Positions 52,789 to 62,245 of a stretch of 64,000 nt of DNA are shown piece by piece. The position numbers and the translations under genes are program-made. The notes below the pieces were generated by a model. The model was not told where the DNA came from, searched no databases, and was given only the letters and a program-made list of their open reading frames with translations. This DNA comes from JANLYC01 sp963750495 (GTDB lineage: Bacteria; Actinomycetota; Actinomycetes; Propionibacteriales; Nocardioidaceae), in the NCBI GenBank assembly GCA_963750495.1, contig CAVVQV010000008.1:496001-560000 (forward strand), in the 5' to 3' direction. Each line of letters starts with the position of its first letter. Position 1 is the stretch's first letter.

Positions 52789-55271
52789 TCACAGCCCAAC
52801 CAAGCGGGGCCTGTGTTTGCCCTGGCCGGTCGACGGCTGGCCGCGACCGTCGACGCTCAGCCACGTGTCGTGCCAGGATTCCACGAACGGCCGAACCTCC
52901 GCTGCTTGGATCGGACGACTGATCCAGTAGCCCTGGGCGACATCGCACCCGAGCGCTCGTAGCCGGTGCCAGGCGAACTCGTCCTCGACCCCTTCGGCGA
53001 CCACCTGCCGATCGAGCCGGTGGCCCAGGTCGACGATGGCGCCGATGACAGCCTCCGCTGCCTCGTCGGGCAGTGCCTGAAGGAATGACCTGTCGATCTT
53101 GATCTCGTCGACGGGCAGCCGCTGCAGGTAGGCCAACGAGGAATGCCCTGTGCCGAGGTCGTCGACGGAGAGACGCAGACCGAGGCGGCTCAGTCGCCGC
53201 AGTTCGGCGATGGCGCGCTCGGGCTCCGCCATCAGGCTGGTCTCCGTGATCTCCAGGGTCACCGCGTCGGCCGGCAGCGCCACTGAGGCGAGGATCTGTG
53301 CAACCTGGTCGGCGAACGTCGGATCGAGCAGGGATCGCGTGGAGATGTTGACCGCCACCGTGAGCTGGAGCCGGCTGCCCGCCAGGCGTGGTTCTGCTCC
53401 AATGCCGAACGCAGGATCAGCATAGTGAGCGGGGTGATCAAGCCACTGTTCTCCGCCAGCGGGATGAAGTCGTCCGGTCCGATCTGACCATGAACTGGGT
53501 GGTTCCATCGCGCGAGCGCCTCGACCCCGTGGACGCGGCCGTCGACTACGTCGACCTTTGGTTGGTAGACAACAGAGAACATGTTGGCCGCAATCGCGTC
53601 ACGCAGGTCTGCGAGGAGGCCCAGCCGCGCCGGATCGTATGCGTCCAACTCCTTCTGATAAACCTCGACCCCGCGACGACTCGACTTGGCGGCGTACATG
53701 GCGACGTCGGCCTTGCGGACGACTGTGACCGACTCGTCTCCTGCTTCGGCAACGGCGACTCCCACGCTGGCATCGACAGCGATCGACAGCCCAACCAGGT
53801 CGAAAGGACGAGAGAGCCCATCGATCACCATCGAAGCGCAGGCGAGTGCGCCGGACTGGTCGGTCTCGGGCAGGAGAATGGCGAACTCGTCGCCTCCGAA
53901 GCGAGCGACGGCGGCGTAGGACGGCGCAACCTCGACAAGCCGCCGAGACACGAGGCGCAATAGGTCGTCGCCGATTTGGTGGCCAAGGGTGTCATTGACT
54001 TCCTTGAAGCGGTCCAGGTCGAGCAGCAGGACCGCAGCAGGACGATCGGTGAGAATGTCTGCAAGAACTTCGCTGAACTTGCGCCAGTTGACGAGACCGG
54101 TCAGTTCATCGTGCCTCGCCTCGTACTCCCGCTCGGCCGCCTTTTTCCGTAGCTGCTCCGCACGGGCGGTGTTGGACAGTGCGACAGCCGCATGGTTGGC
54201 GAGGACCGCAAGCTGCCGTGCGTCGTCCTCGGTGAACGTATCGCGGTCACCCATGCGGTTGGCCACGGCAAGCGTTCCGATCCGGCGCCCGTCCACACTG
54301 AGCTGGACCGCCAACACGTCACGAACGTCCGCCCTGCGAAGGGCGGCGCGAAGATCCGGATCCTTCGTCGAGCGCGGCACGAGGAGGGGTCCGGTCGTGA
54401 GCAGTGCGTCGAACGTGTCCAGCAGTGTTGACCGGCCACCGTGCTCGGATGTTTGGTCCACCGACTCCGGGCCCCATGGCCTGTCCTCACCCTGCTTGTC
54501 GTGCAGCCTGATCTGGGCAATCTCGGCACAAGCGGCAGTGCGAACCCGCGTGAGTACAGCCGCCATGACCGCATCGATGTCGAGCTGCTGTCCGACTTCA
54601 CCGGTGAAGCGGTTGATTTGCTCCAGGCTCTCGGTGCGCGACTGCAGCCGTTCGTAGCCCCGCTGGGCGAGGACCAGGACGAAGATGATGACGACGAGAA
54701 TCCATCCCGCCCTCCAGTCGACGCTGACGACGTAGACAACCACCAGGGCGAATACCGCATTCACAAGGTCCGCCACCTGGCCAAGGCTCAGGACATCGGA
54801 CAGCATCGACGGTCTTTCCGAGGTGTGGAGGGCGATGGCCAGGCTCACCAGGCCCGACCCGAGCATGCTGGTGACAAGCGCCACGACCAAAGTTGCCGTC
54901 CAACCCCTCGGACCCAGAGGTTGACCATCGCCTAAAACCGTGTGCCAGAGCACGACGGCAACCGTCACCTCGAGCGCAAACAACGCCAGGTTGAACGCAG
55001 CCTTGCGCGCGGGCGTGCGACGCCAGGCGAAGACCAGCACAGCGCTCCCCAGCCGAGCCACAATCAGGAGCTCAGGGTTTGCGAAGAACAACCCCACGAT
55101 GAGCGGAATCTCGCTGAGTGAGAACGCGTATGCATCTCGGCCGAGCCGCAGACGCACCACGAAGACCTCGGCCAGTCCAAAGCCCACGGCAACGGCGATC
55201 AACGGGACATGCCATTTGTGCGTCGGTGAACCAGCCGCCAGGGGAGCAACCACGCCGTACTGGAGCACCAT
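52789..55271 (-). pseudogene. Membrane GAF-GGDEF-EAL protein interrupted by one frameshift
   Basis: Coding from ATG 55271: about six membrane helices (1-190), a GAF domain (about 215-370), GGDEF with RFGGDEFAILLP (about 458) and EAL start GVEALARWNHP (about 584). At about 53367-53375 the frame breaks after NHAWRAAG. The remainder, VAVNISTRSLLDP, DDLGTGHSSLAYLQRLP and VAEGVED, continues in another frame to 52789. Restoring one base (GGC CTC CAG) gives AGLQLTVAVN and a full EAL domain. If intact it would make or break cyclic di-GMP. As read, translation ends in a 30-residue out-of-frame tail and the EAL domain lacks its Mg-binding parts. A TGA lies just upstream of 55271 in frame, so the true start may be further off. 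Confidence 0.82.
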
Positions 55272-55350
55272 CGCCGTCAGCCCGACGGCACGACGTCAGC
55301 CCCCAAACCGCGCGCGCGCCGAAGCCAGCCCTGAGCATCGGGGTCGCGGC

Positions 55351-56901
55351 CTAGTTCCAGCCGCTGCCGGCCCAGCTACGGCCTGCCCAGCTACGGCCGG
55401 CCCACCCATCGCCGGACCAGCCACTCCCGGCCCAGCTACGGCCTGCCCAGCTACGGCCTGCCCAGCTACGGCCGGTCCAACTCGTCCCCGACCAGGTCAC
55501 CGAGGACCAGGTCTGGGAACTCCAGGACGTCCCGCACCAGCAGCTGCCGGTCCAGTCGCGGCCATTCCATTTGCCACCGACCCACGATGTTCCGGCACTG
55601 CTGGCCTTCGCCCAGGTCGACGCTTTCCACGCGCCGAGGATGTCTCGCTCGCCTGTGAGCTCGATATCCCCATCCGCGACATGCTGACTGCCACGGGCTG
55701 ACTCCAACGAGCCCGTTCCCGCAGAGCGAGCCCAGGTCTGAGTCGTGATCGGAGCCGCCGCGGCACTGGCCGCGGTGAGGCTGATCTCGCCAGCTCCACG
55801 TCCCGCGATATCCGCCAACGGCATCGGTGCTGCGGTGGACTTGAGGATCGACTTGACCTGATCCGGAGTCAGGTTGGGCCTCTGCTGGAGCAACAACGCC
55901 ACGGCACCGGAGACGACAGCCGCCGCTTGCGAGGTGCCGCTGCCCTTGAAGAACCGGCCACCAAAGCGGGCGCTGGGGTGCGCCGAGTCTATGTAGGAGC
56001 CTGGGTCGCGCAAGGACGCGATCGACCGGCCGGGGGCTGTCACATCAACTCGGCGACTCGCATCTCCCCTGCTGCTGAAGCCAGGAACCGTGTCGTCGGC
56101 TATTGGGGTCGTCCCCTTGGTGTCGGCCGCGCCGACCGTCAGCACGAACGGGTCGTACGCGGGATCGTTTAGCTGCCCCGGTGCGAAGCCTTCATTGCCG
56201 GCCGCAACGACGACAACGATTCCGGCACGCCAAGCGTTTTCCACCGCATGGGTCAGCGGATCCGTGCGGTAATCCTGAACGCCATCTGTCCCGTACGAAA
56301 GGTTCAGCACTCTGATCGGGTTGCGTGCATCATCGTTTCGGTGCTTCACCACCCAGTCCACCGCCGAGATCACCTGAGACACGTCCACGGCTCCGTCGTT
56401 GGCCGCAACCTTGAGGCTGGTCAGCTTGGCATCAGGGGCCACTCCCTGAAAGCGATTCAAACCAGGAGGCTGGCCGGATCGCGGCCCACGATGATGCCGG
56501 CCATGTGCGTGCCGTGGCCGAAGGTGTCGTAGTAGCGCAGGCCCGGGGTTTGGCTCTCGAAGGACAGGTCAGGACCGTTGACCACGTTTCCCGAGTTCAG
56601 GCCGGTGACGGGGACCACACCGGTGTCGACGAGTGCAATGCCGACACCCTGCCCGTGTAGCCACGGGAGCGCATCACATCGGCGCCGATCACCGACTCGA
56701 CATGACTCATCGGGCCATCGAGTCGTCGAAGAGCCACCCCGTAGGACCGAGCACGCTGAGCAGTCCTGTCAGTGGATCAAGAAGTGAGGCGTGTGCCGGA
56801 GGCGTGGCTGCTGTCGGCATGAGCAGCCCGCTAAGCAGTGCGGTCGTGCACCCCAGTCCGAGGCGCGCCGAGATCCTCAGTCGTGGCGAGAGACTTGGCA
56901 T
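55351..56901 (-). pseudogene. Secreted subtilisin-like S8 serine protease broken by three frameshifts
   Basis: The signal peptide and start lie in one frame (ATG 56901: SARLGLGCTTALLSGLL, ending in PPAHA). Frame two adds SHVESVIGADVMRSRGYTG, frame three GVGIALVDTGV (Asp, codon about 56626) and DTFGHGTHMAGI (His, about 56516), and the long frame from 56460 has GTSQAAAVVSGAVALL (Ser, about 55931). Breaks at about 56709-56716, 56648-56658 and 56457-56468 each need one added base. Together they restore a full S8 protease ending in Trp/Ser/Gly repeats. No peptide can be made as read beyond the first 64 residues. Confidence 0.85.
55358..55490 (-). repeat. Tandem WAGRS repeats at the protease C-terminus
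   Basis: The last 45 residues repeat a five-residue unit, SWAGR or near variants such as SWTGR, GWSGD and SGWAG; the DNA carries a 15-bp unit (GCCCAGCTACGGCCT) in imperfect array. Such Trp-Gly-Ser tails occur in secreted actinobacterial S8 proteases; a wall- or partner-binding role is inferred. Confidence 0.75.
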
Positions 56902-57202
56902 GGATTCGTCCGCTTCTGTGCGCGTTGGCAAACCTGTCTCCTCATAGAATCGAGGCCTTCGGCTACAGACGGCGACGGATCGTCACAAATCTGACTGAAA
57001 GGATGACTCCGTCATCATTGTTAGAGTCTGCCGCAGCCGCCTGCCGCGGCGACCCCCAGCTTCACGGAGACATTCGCGGCTGCCTGCCACGCATGATGCG
57101 GCTTGGCCGTGTGCTTGGCCGTCTGCTTGGCCGTGTGCTTGGCCCTCCCCGGTACGCGCCCGGCGACCGTGACCGGCACGGGTTCGGCTACCTGGTGCTC
57201 GA

Positions 57203-57231
57203 TTGACGTGGCCGGATCACGGACATAGACT
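57203..57231 (+). promoter_or_regulatory. Sigma70-type promoter of the GntR gene
   Basis: TTGACG (57203-57208) and TAGACT (57226-57231) are separated by exactly 17 bp. Transcription would begin near 57238, inside the palindromes listed next. Confidence 0.72.
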
Positions 57232-57253
57232 GTTCACAGTCGTTTGTCGACAA
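57228..57253. promoter_or_regulatory. Two palindromes overlapping the start of transcription, candidate GntR operator
   Basis: GACTG-TTCA-CAGTC (57228-57241) overlaps the -10 box, and TTGTCGACAA (57244-57253), a perfect palindrome, lies just before the AGGAG ribosome-binding site. The TTGT...ACAA half-site pattern agrees with FadR-subfamily GntR operators, so autoregulation is likely. Confidence 0.62.
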
Positions 57254-57264
57254 TAGGAGCGGGA

Positions 57265-57927
57265 ATGGAGCCGGTACACCGGACGGTCTTGGCGGATGAG
57301 GCGACGTCGTTGCTGCGAAACGAGATCCTCATGGGCAGGCTAGAGCCAGGGGCCAGGCTCGCCGAGACCGAGCTCGCACAGAGCCTGCAGGTCAGCCGGG
57401 CGCCGGTGCGCGAGGCCCTGATGCGTCTGCAACAGCAGGGGCTGGTCACCTCCGAGCGCTACCGCGGGACCTCCGTGGTCGAGCTGACCGAGGCCGACGT
57501 CGAAGAGCTGGTGACGCTGCGCAGCGTGCTGGAGCCGTTGGCCTGGAGCCGGGCAGCCGCGGTGGCGACCGATGACGATCTTGCCGAGCTCGACGACATC
57601 GTCGATCGGATGCGGAAATCAGTGGTCTCCGACGAGCACGCCGGGCTGGTGCTGCTCGATGTGGAGTTCCACGACCGGGTCTTCCAGGCGGCAGCGCACG
57701 CCCGGCTGTACGCAGCCTGGGCGGCCATCAGCTACCAGGTAGCTCTGTACCTGCTCCGGCGGCGCACCGTCACCGACGACTACCACCGCATCATCGTCGA
57801 CGAGCACCAGGAACTGGTCAACGTGCTGCGTGCGCGTGACCAGGCCGCGGCCATGGCTGCCATCGCCACCCACATCACGCAGGCCTACGACCGACTCACG
57901 CACAACGACTCAAGCGCCCCGGCCTGA
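57265..57927 (+). CDS. GntR-family (FCD/FadR subfamily) transcriptional regulator
   Basis: 220 residues. Winged helix at about 8-75 (LRNEILMGRLEPGARLAETELA, VSRAPVREALMRLQQQGLV), then an alpha-helical FCD ligand-binding domain with DVEFHDRVFQAA, DEHQELVNVLRARD and AMAAIATHI, whose Asp/His residues usually bind a metal and a carboxylate effector. ATG 57265 has AGGAG 5 nt upstream. The aminotransferase and RidA genes follow in the same direction. Confidence 0.94.
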   Translation: MEPVHRTVLADEATSLLRNEILMGRLEPGARLAETELAQSLQVSRAPVREALMRLQQQGLVTSERYRGTSVVELTEADVEELVTLRSVLEPLAWSRAAAVATDDDLAELDDIVDRMRKSVVSDEHAGLVLLDVEFHDRVFQAAAHARLYAAWAAISYQVALYLLRRRTVTDDYHRIIVDEHQELVNVLRARDQAAAMAAIATHITQAYDRLTHNDSSAPA

Positions 57928-57964
57928 AGCCTCCACGGACCAGCGAACAAAGACAGAGGAATCA

Positions 57965-59212
57965 GTGGCCGAAGAGAACGTGGGTGCGCCCGCTGGGCTG
58001 GGCTCTGCTGAATCGCCACGGCTGCGGCGGATGCACATGCCGGAGCGTGCCGCCCGACTCGGCGTCAACGTCCGTGAGGCCGATCTGCTCCTCGGACTCG
58101 ACGGCGGCGGCCGGGGGTTGCTCGACACCACCCACTTCGACACGGTGCGCTTCCCTCCCCCTGACTGGGCACAGCCCTCGATGCTCGACGCGATGGCGGA
58201 CGGGTCTCACGCGTACACGCCGTACCGAGGGTCCCCAGACGTGCTCGAACCTGTCTCACGCGCGGTCAGCGGCTTCCTCGGCGTCGACCTCACTGCGGCC
58301 AACCTGACGCTGACCCCGGGCACGCAAGGTGGCCTCTTCGCCGTGCTGGCTGCGTTGGTGGACGAGGGCGACCTGGTGCTGCTCGCCGATCCGGAGTACC
58401 TCTTCGTCGAGCGGATGCTGGCCTTCCTGGGCGCGCGGGTCGAGCGGATCCCGGTGCTCCACGACAGCGACTCCCCCGGCCTCGACGTGGCTGCCATCGA
58501 GAGGCTGCTGCCCGAGCAGCCGCGCCTGCTCGTCTTCTCACACCCCAGCAACCCCACCGGGGCCGTCTACGTGCCGGACAACATCTCCGCGATCGCGCAG
58601 CTGGCTGTCACGGGCAACTTCAGAGTGCTGGTCGATGAGCTGTATGCCCGCCTCGTCTACGACGACGAGCCGTTGGCCCACCTCGCCGCCGAGCCCGGCA
58701 TGGACGATCGCTGCATCACCATGGTGGGGCCGTCGAAGACGGAGTCGATGAGTGGTTTCCGGGTCGGTGTCGTCGCGGCCCCGCAGGACGTGACGGACGC
58801 GGTCGAGCAGACCCTCGCGGTCACGGCTCTGCGCGCCCCCGCCTACGCCCAGCACCTGCTCCTGCGCTGGCTTGTCGACGACCAGGAATTCCTGGCCAAG
58901 CGCGTCTCGGACCTGCGCTCCCTGCGCGACATGACAGCCGATCGCCTGACCACGGTGCCCGGACTCAGCGTGCGGGTGCACTCCGGCACCGCATATCTCT
59001 TTCCCGACGTCTCTGGCATGGGAGTCCCTGATCACCTGCTGGCCAAGGCGTTGCGGGACGAGGCCGGGGTCATCGTGTCCCCCGGATACCAGTTCGGGCC
59101 GCGCGGGTTCGGTCACTTCCGCGTCTGTTACGCCCGCGACGAGCAGGAATGGTCTGCTGCGCTCGACCGCATGGTCACGTGCCTCACCGGGCTCACCCGG
59201 CTCAGCCAGTGA
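57965..59212 (+). CDS. PLP-dependent aminotransferase (class I/II fold)
   Basis: 415 residues. GTQGGLFAVLAALVDEGD (cofactor-binding loop), NPTGAVY, DELYARLVYDD and the Schiff-base Lys in PSKTESMSGFRVG are in the expected order, with GFGHFRVCYAR (substrate-carboxylate Arg) near the end. Transfers an amino group between an amino acid and a 2-oxo acid; substrate unknown. GTG 57965 with AGAGGA upstream; the shorter in-frame alternative ATG is at 58034. Confidence 0.92.
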   Translation: MAEENVGAPAGLGSAESPRLRRMHMPERAARLGVNVREADLLLGLDGGGRGLLDTTHFDTVRFPPPDWAQPSMLDAMADGSHAYTPYRGSPDVLEPVSRAVSGFLGVDLTAANLTLTPGTQGGLFAVLAALVDEGDLVLLADPEYLFVERMLAFLGARVERIPVLHDSDSPGLDVAAIERLLPEQPRLLVFSHPSNPTGAVYVPDNISAIAQLAVTGNFRVLVDELYARLVYDDEPLAHLAAEPGMDDRCITMVGPSKTESMSGFRVGVVAAPQDVTDAVEQTLAVTALRAPAYAQHLLLRWLVDDQEFLAKRVSDLRSLRDMTADRLTTVPGLSVRVHSGTAYLFPDVSGMGVPDHLLAKALRDEAGVIVSPGYQFGPRGFGHFRVCYARDEQEWSAALDRMVTCLTGLTRLSQ

Positions 59213-59682
59213 AGCAGCACCCAGCTCACCCAGTGAAGCAGCCCCGGGGCTACCCAGCGACGCCCACGAGTGTGTCGACGTCGGCGGCGCCTCCCCCAGC
59301 CGGGCCCTACAGCCAGGCCATCTCCGTCGGGCGAACCGTCTACCTGGCCGGGCAGACCCCACGCACACCGTCCGGCGAGCGGCTACGCGACGCTCCCTTC
59401 GAGGTGCAGGTGCGCCAGACTCTCGACAATCTGGAGGCGGTGGCGAAGGCTGCCGGGTCCAGCCTGCACGACGCAGTCAAGGTGACGGTCTACCTGCGCC
59501 CCGAGGCGGATGTCGCGGACTTCAACGCGATCTACACCGGGTACGTGAGCGAGCCCCTGCCGGCGCGCACGACGATCATCTCCGAGCTCGCCATCGGAGC
59601 GGTCGAGGTCGACGCGGTTCTCTGGGTCGCCGAGGTCCCGTCCGGACCCTCACTGGACGCCGAGGTCGATGCGGCGACGTAG
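59209..59682 (+). CDS. RidA-family protein (imine/enamine deaminase)
   Basis: 157 residues. Core GPYSQAISVGRTVYLAGQTP and LDNLEAVAKAAGSSLHDAVKVTVYL, then ARTTIISELAIGAVEVDAV with the Arg that binds the substrate carboxylate. RidA proteins hydrolyse reactive imines released by PLP enzymes, fitting the adjacent aminotransferase, which it overlaps by 4 nt (GTGA). The first 29 residues, including two GTG candidates in a CAGTGAAGCAGC duplication, are not conserved; the second GTG is at 59233. Confidence 0.92.
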   Translation: MKQHPAHPVKQPRGYPATPTSVSTSAAPPPAGPYSQAISVGRTVYLAGQTPRTPSGERLRDAPFEVQVRQTLDNLEAVAKAAGSSLHDAVKVTVYLRPEADVADFNAIYTGYVSEPLPARTTIISELAIGAVEVDAVLWVAEVPSGPSLDAEVDAAT

Positions 59683-60501
59683 GCCGTCCAGCCAGTCCCC
59701 CTGCGGATGTGCGGTCTCGATCCACCAGGTGGCACCGGCCGCCTGATAGGCAGCCAGGTCGTCCCCCAGGGAGGCCGGCGCATCGGCAACCTCCGCCCAG
59801 ACGGCGACGTCGAAGTCGTCCAGGTGGCCGCGGTCCTCGAGGACGCGCTCGCACACCCAGGAGATGTCCTCGACTGTGGGCCGGACCAGCTCGCGATCCA
59901 ACCAGCGGATGGGCACGGCGCCGTCCCAGGCCGCTGCTCGTCTCATCGGCCGCCGGAGCGGCAGGGTGCCACCGACCCACACCGGGATCCTGGGGCGCTG
60001 CACGGGAGTGGGAGTGAACCGCACCGGTGCGATCTGGAAGTGGCTCCCGGAGAACGAGAAGCGGTCGCCACTCCACAGCCCGTCGAGGACCGCAAGGCCT
60101 TCGTCGAGCAGCTCTGCTCTGATTTTGGCGTCGGACTCGTCGCCGAAGATGGCGAAGTCACCATGGGCCGGCGAGCCGATCCCGGTACCGATGATGACGC
60201 GGCCCCCACTGAGCACGTCCAAGGTGGCCGTCTGGCGAGCCAGGACCCACGGTCGGCGGCGTGAGACCGGCGTGATCATGGTGCCGATCTTGATCCGCTG
60301 CGTGCGGGCCGCGATCACCGCGAGCAACAACCACGGGTCGAAGATGTCGGGGCCGTCACCGTCGTTGGCGAAGACCATGTGGTCCCAGAGGAAGAACCCG
60401 TCGAAACCGGCATCCTCCGCCTGGACCGCCAGGTCGATGAGTGGCCCGGGATCCAGACCGAAGCAGGGAGCGGCCAGGCCACGCGCCAGGGAGCTGCTCA
60501 A
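59650..60501 (-). CDS. LLM-class flavin-dependent oxidoreductase
   Basis: 283 residues, luciferase-like TIM barrel: AEDAGFDGFFLWDHMVF, TATLDVLSGGRVIIGTGIGSP and IPVWVGGTLPLRRPMRRAA. Uses F420 or FMN to oxidise or reduce a small molecule. TTG 60501 overlaps the DUF4438 stop by 4 nt. Last gene of the minus-strand operon; its end overlaps ridA by 33 nt. Confidence 0.89.
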   Translation of the reverse strand: MSSSLARGLAAPCFGLDPGPLIDLAVQAEDAGFDGFFLWDHMVFANDGDGPDIFDPWLLLAVIAARTQRIKIGTMITPVSRRRPWVLARQTATLDVLSGGRVIIGTGIGSPAHGDFAIFGDESDAKIRAELLDEGLAVLDGLWSGDRFSFSGSHFQIAPVRFTPTPVQRPRIPVWVGGTLPLRRPMRRAAAWDGAVPIRWLDRELVRPTVEDISWVCERVLEDRGHLDDFDVAVWAEVADAPASLGDDLAAYQAAGATWWIETAHPQGDWLDGLRRRIDLGVQ

Positions 60502-61373
60502 GGGGCACTCAGCTCCACCAGCATCGACGAGGTGACCCCGACGTGGTCATCGGCGCGCACGTCCACCTCGAACGCGGAGGCCGGCCCACAGAGGATCGGC
60601 ATGACGCCGACGCCGTGCCCCGGCCGTGGGCTGTCTGTCGTGACCGCGACCCCGAGGGTGAGCCAGCCACGCCGGAAGCCGGCGTTGTGGCGAACGTCGA
60701 GGTCCTGGATCGCCAGCAGGTCTCCGATCGCCAGCTTCGCCAGCCCGAGCGCAGCCGCTGTTCCGGCCGTGACCTGGAGGTCGAGGTCCCACTGATGAGC
60801 CGGGCGGCCGATCCCGTTGCCGATCAGCTTCGACGGCACGGTTCCCCGGACCTCGGCACGGACACGGTCGCCGGCCAGGTCGATGTGGAGCGCCGCCATC
60901 GCGCGCGGGTCGATGTTGAGCGCCCGAACGCCGAGGCTGGCGAAGGGCTCGTCGAGCTGCCAGCCCTGACCCTCCGCACGGATGGCCATGCTGTCCCCTG
61001 GCACCAACGTCGGCAGGACGTCGTCCGGGAACCAGACGAGCACCCGACCCTGCTCGCCCCGCTTGCCCAGCACGACGCCTCGGCGACCGGCTCCGTCACC
61101 ACTCCGCAGGACGGCCTGGTTGCCGAGGCAGGAAAAGGCCGTCAGCGCAGCCCGCGCCGACGCATCTGGGTGCACGACCGAGACCGCAGGGCTCGCGTGG
61201 TCGGTGTCGAAGCCGAACACGCTGTCGCCGACCGCCACCCCCAGCACGATGCCGCCGTCGCCGACGGGCACGAACGGATGACCGGCTGCGTCGATCAGGT
61301 ACGGGTTGGCGTCGAGGCCGGGAGCCTCGATCACTGCGGCCGCATTGGTTGCGACGACCCGAGGACTCGTCAT
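60498..61373 (-). CDS. DUF4438-family protein (copy 1)
   Basis: 291 residues, no signal peptide or membrane helix. Characteristic stretches: GGIVLGVAVGDSVFGFDTDHASPAVSV split over a strand pair, FSCLGNQAVLRSGDGAGRRGVVLG and PSKLIGNGIGRPAHQWDLDLQ. The family has a Thermotoga maritima structure (as I recall) but no function. It is a paralogue of the next gene; the shared SCxGN and VxxG motifs suggest they pair in one complex. Confidence 0.86.
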   Translation of the reverse strand: MTSPRVVATNAAAVIEAPGLDANPYLIDAAGHPFVPVGDGGIVLGVAVGDSVFGFDTDHASPAVSVVHPDASARAALTAFSCLGNQAVLRSGDGAGRRGVVLGKRGEQGRVLVWFPDDVLPTLVPGDSMAIRAEGQGWQLDEPFASLGVRALNIDPRAMAALHIDLAGDRVRAEVRGTVPSKLIGNGIGRPAHQWDLDLQVTAGTAAALGLAKLAIGDLLAIQDLDVRHNAGFRRGWLTLGVAVTTDSPRPGHGVGVMPILCGPASAFEVDVRADDHVGVTSSMLVELSAP

Positions 61374-62245
61374 GCCCCTGCCTCCATCGTTCTGAACGCT
61401 GCGCTGAGGTTTGCCCCGGCATCGACACGCAGGTCGAACGCCTCCGTGGGGCCGGTCAGGAAGGTGCTCGGCCCCGGACCGTGGCCGAACAGCCGGCAGT
61501 GGCCGGTGCTGATGATTCCGATGGCGGTGTAGCCGCTCGTGAAGCCGCGGCCGAACCGGTGGTCCTGGTCCTCCATGGCCACCACGTCGCCGATGCGGAG
61601 CCCCTCCAGACCCAGGGACAGGTCCTCGCCCTGGCCCGCGTAGGCGCCCATCAGGTCGGTGTTGGCGTACTCGGAGTACATCCCCGTCCCGGCGCCGATG
61701 GCGGCGGCGGGGACCATGGCTGCCACCGCGACCTGGAGTCGTCCGTCGGAGCCTGTGGTGATACCCAGCGCGTCGAGCAGCTGCGGGTCTGCGTTCTTGA
61801 CGACGAGGCCCGGGTGGTCGGTCAGGTTCAGGCCCTGGCCGTGGGCATGGACGGTCACGACGTCACCGGGGCAGATCTGCTCGAGGGACTCCTCGGCGAA
61901 GTCGGCCAGCACATAGGCGTGCTGACCGATCACGCGTCCACGGGCGCCGGCGGCGGGACCGGAGCGAACCGTGACGACGTTGCCGATGCACGAGAGGAAC
62001 TGCAGCCCCATGTTGGCCCGCTCCTCCGTGTGCCGGATGGACAGTCCTGGCTCGAGGTGGTCAGCGGCATATCCCACGGCTGCATCCCCGGGATGCACGC
62101 CGAGGGTCACGCCACCCATTCCGGGCAGCAGGAACGGCGCACCGTCCGCGTCCACGTGATAGGCGTGCCGGTCCCCGAGGGCCGGCCACACCTCACCGGA
62201 GAGGACTTGCGTCACGAGCCGAGCCGCATTGGTCGACAGCGTCAT
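61370..62245 (-). CDS. DUF4438-family protein (copy 2)
   Basis: 291 residues, soluble. GGVTLGVHPGDAAVGYAADHLEPGLSIRH, LSCIGNVVTVRSGPAAGARGRV and IGAGTGMYSEYANTDLMGAY show the family core. Overlaps copy 1 by 4 nt and the TldE-like gene by 4 nt. Probably a tandem duplicate of copy 1 that has diverged. Function unknown. Confidence 0.86.
   Translation of the reverse strand: MTLSTNAARLVTQVLSGEVWPALGDRHAYHVDADGAPFLLPGMGGVTLGVHPGDAAVGYAADHLEPGLSIRHTEERANMGLQFLSCIGNVVTVRSGPAAGARGRVIGQHAYVLADFAEESLEQICPGDVVTVHAHGQGLNLTDHPGLVVKNADPQLLDALGITTGSDGRLQVAVAAMVPAAAIGAGTGMYSEYANTDLMGAYAGQGEDLSLGLEGLRIGDVVAMEDQDHRFGRGFTSGYTAIGIISTGHCRLFGHGPGPSTFLTGPTEAFDLRVDAGANLSAAFRTMEAGA

Larger units (their letters stand above)
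56902..57264. other. Intergenic region with 12-bp tandem repeat
   Basis: 363 nt between the S8 gene and the GntR gene. CTTGGCCGTGTG repeats 3.6 times at 57102-57144 with one substitution in the second copy. The rest holds the promoter and operator of the GntR gene near 57203-57253; the S8 promoter should lie around 56930-57000 but no clear boxes were found. No further gene is supported. Confidence 0.65.

Noticed and set aside
55358..55490. CRISPR-like array
   Set aside because: The short repeats encode the WAGRS tail of the protease, lack regular spacers and are in frame.
56440..56720. Programmed -1 frameshifting in the S8 protease
   Set aside because: Three shifts in one gene without slippery heptamers or downstream structures are implausible; missing bases explain them better.
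57102..57144. CRISPR-like array
   Set aside because: Repeats are contiguous 12-mers with no spacers, and no cas genes occur in the window.
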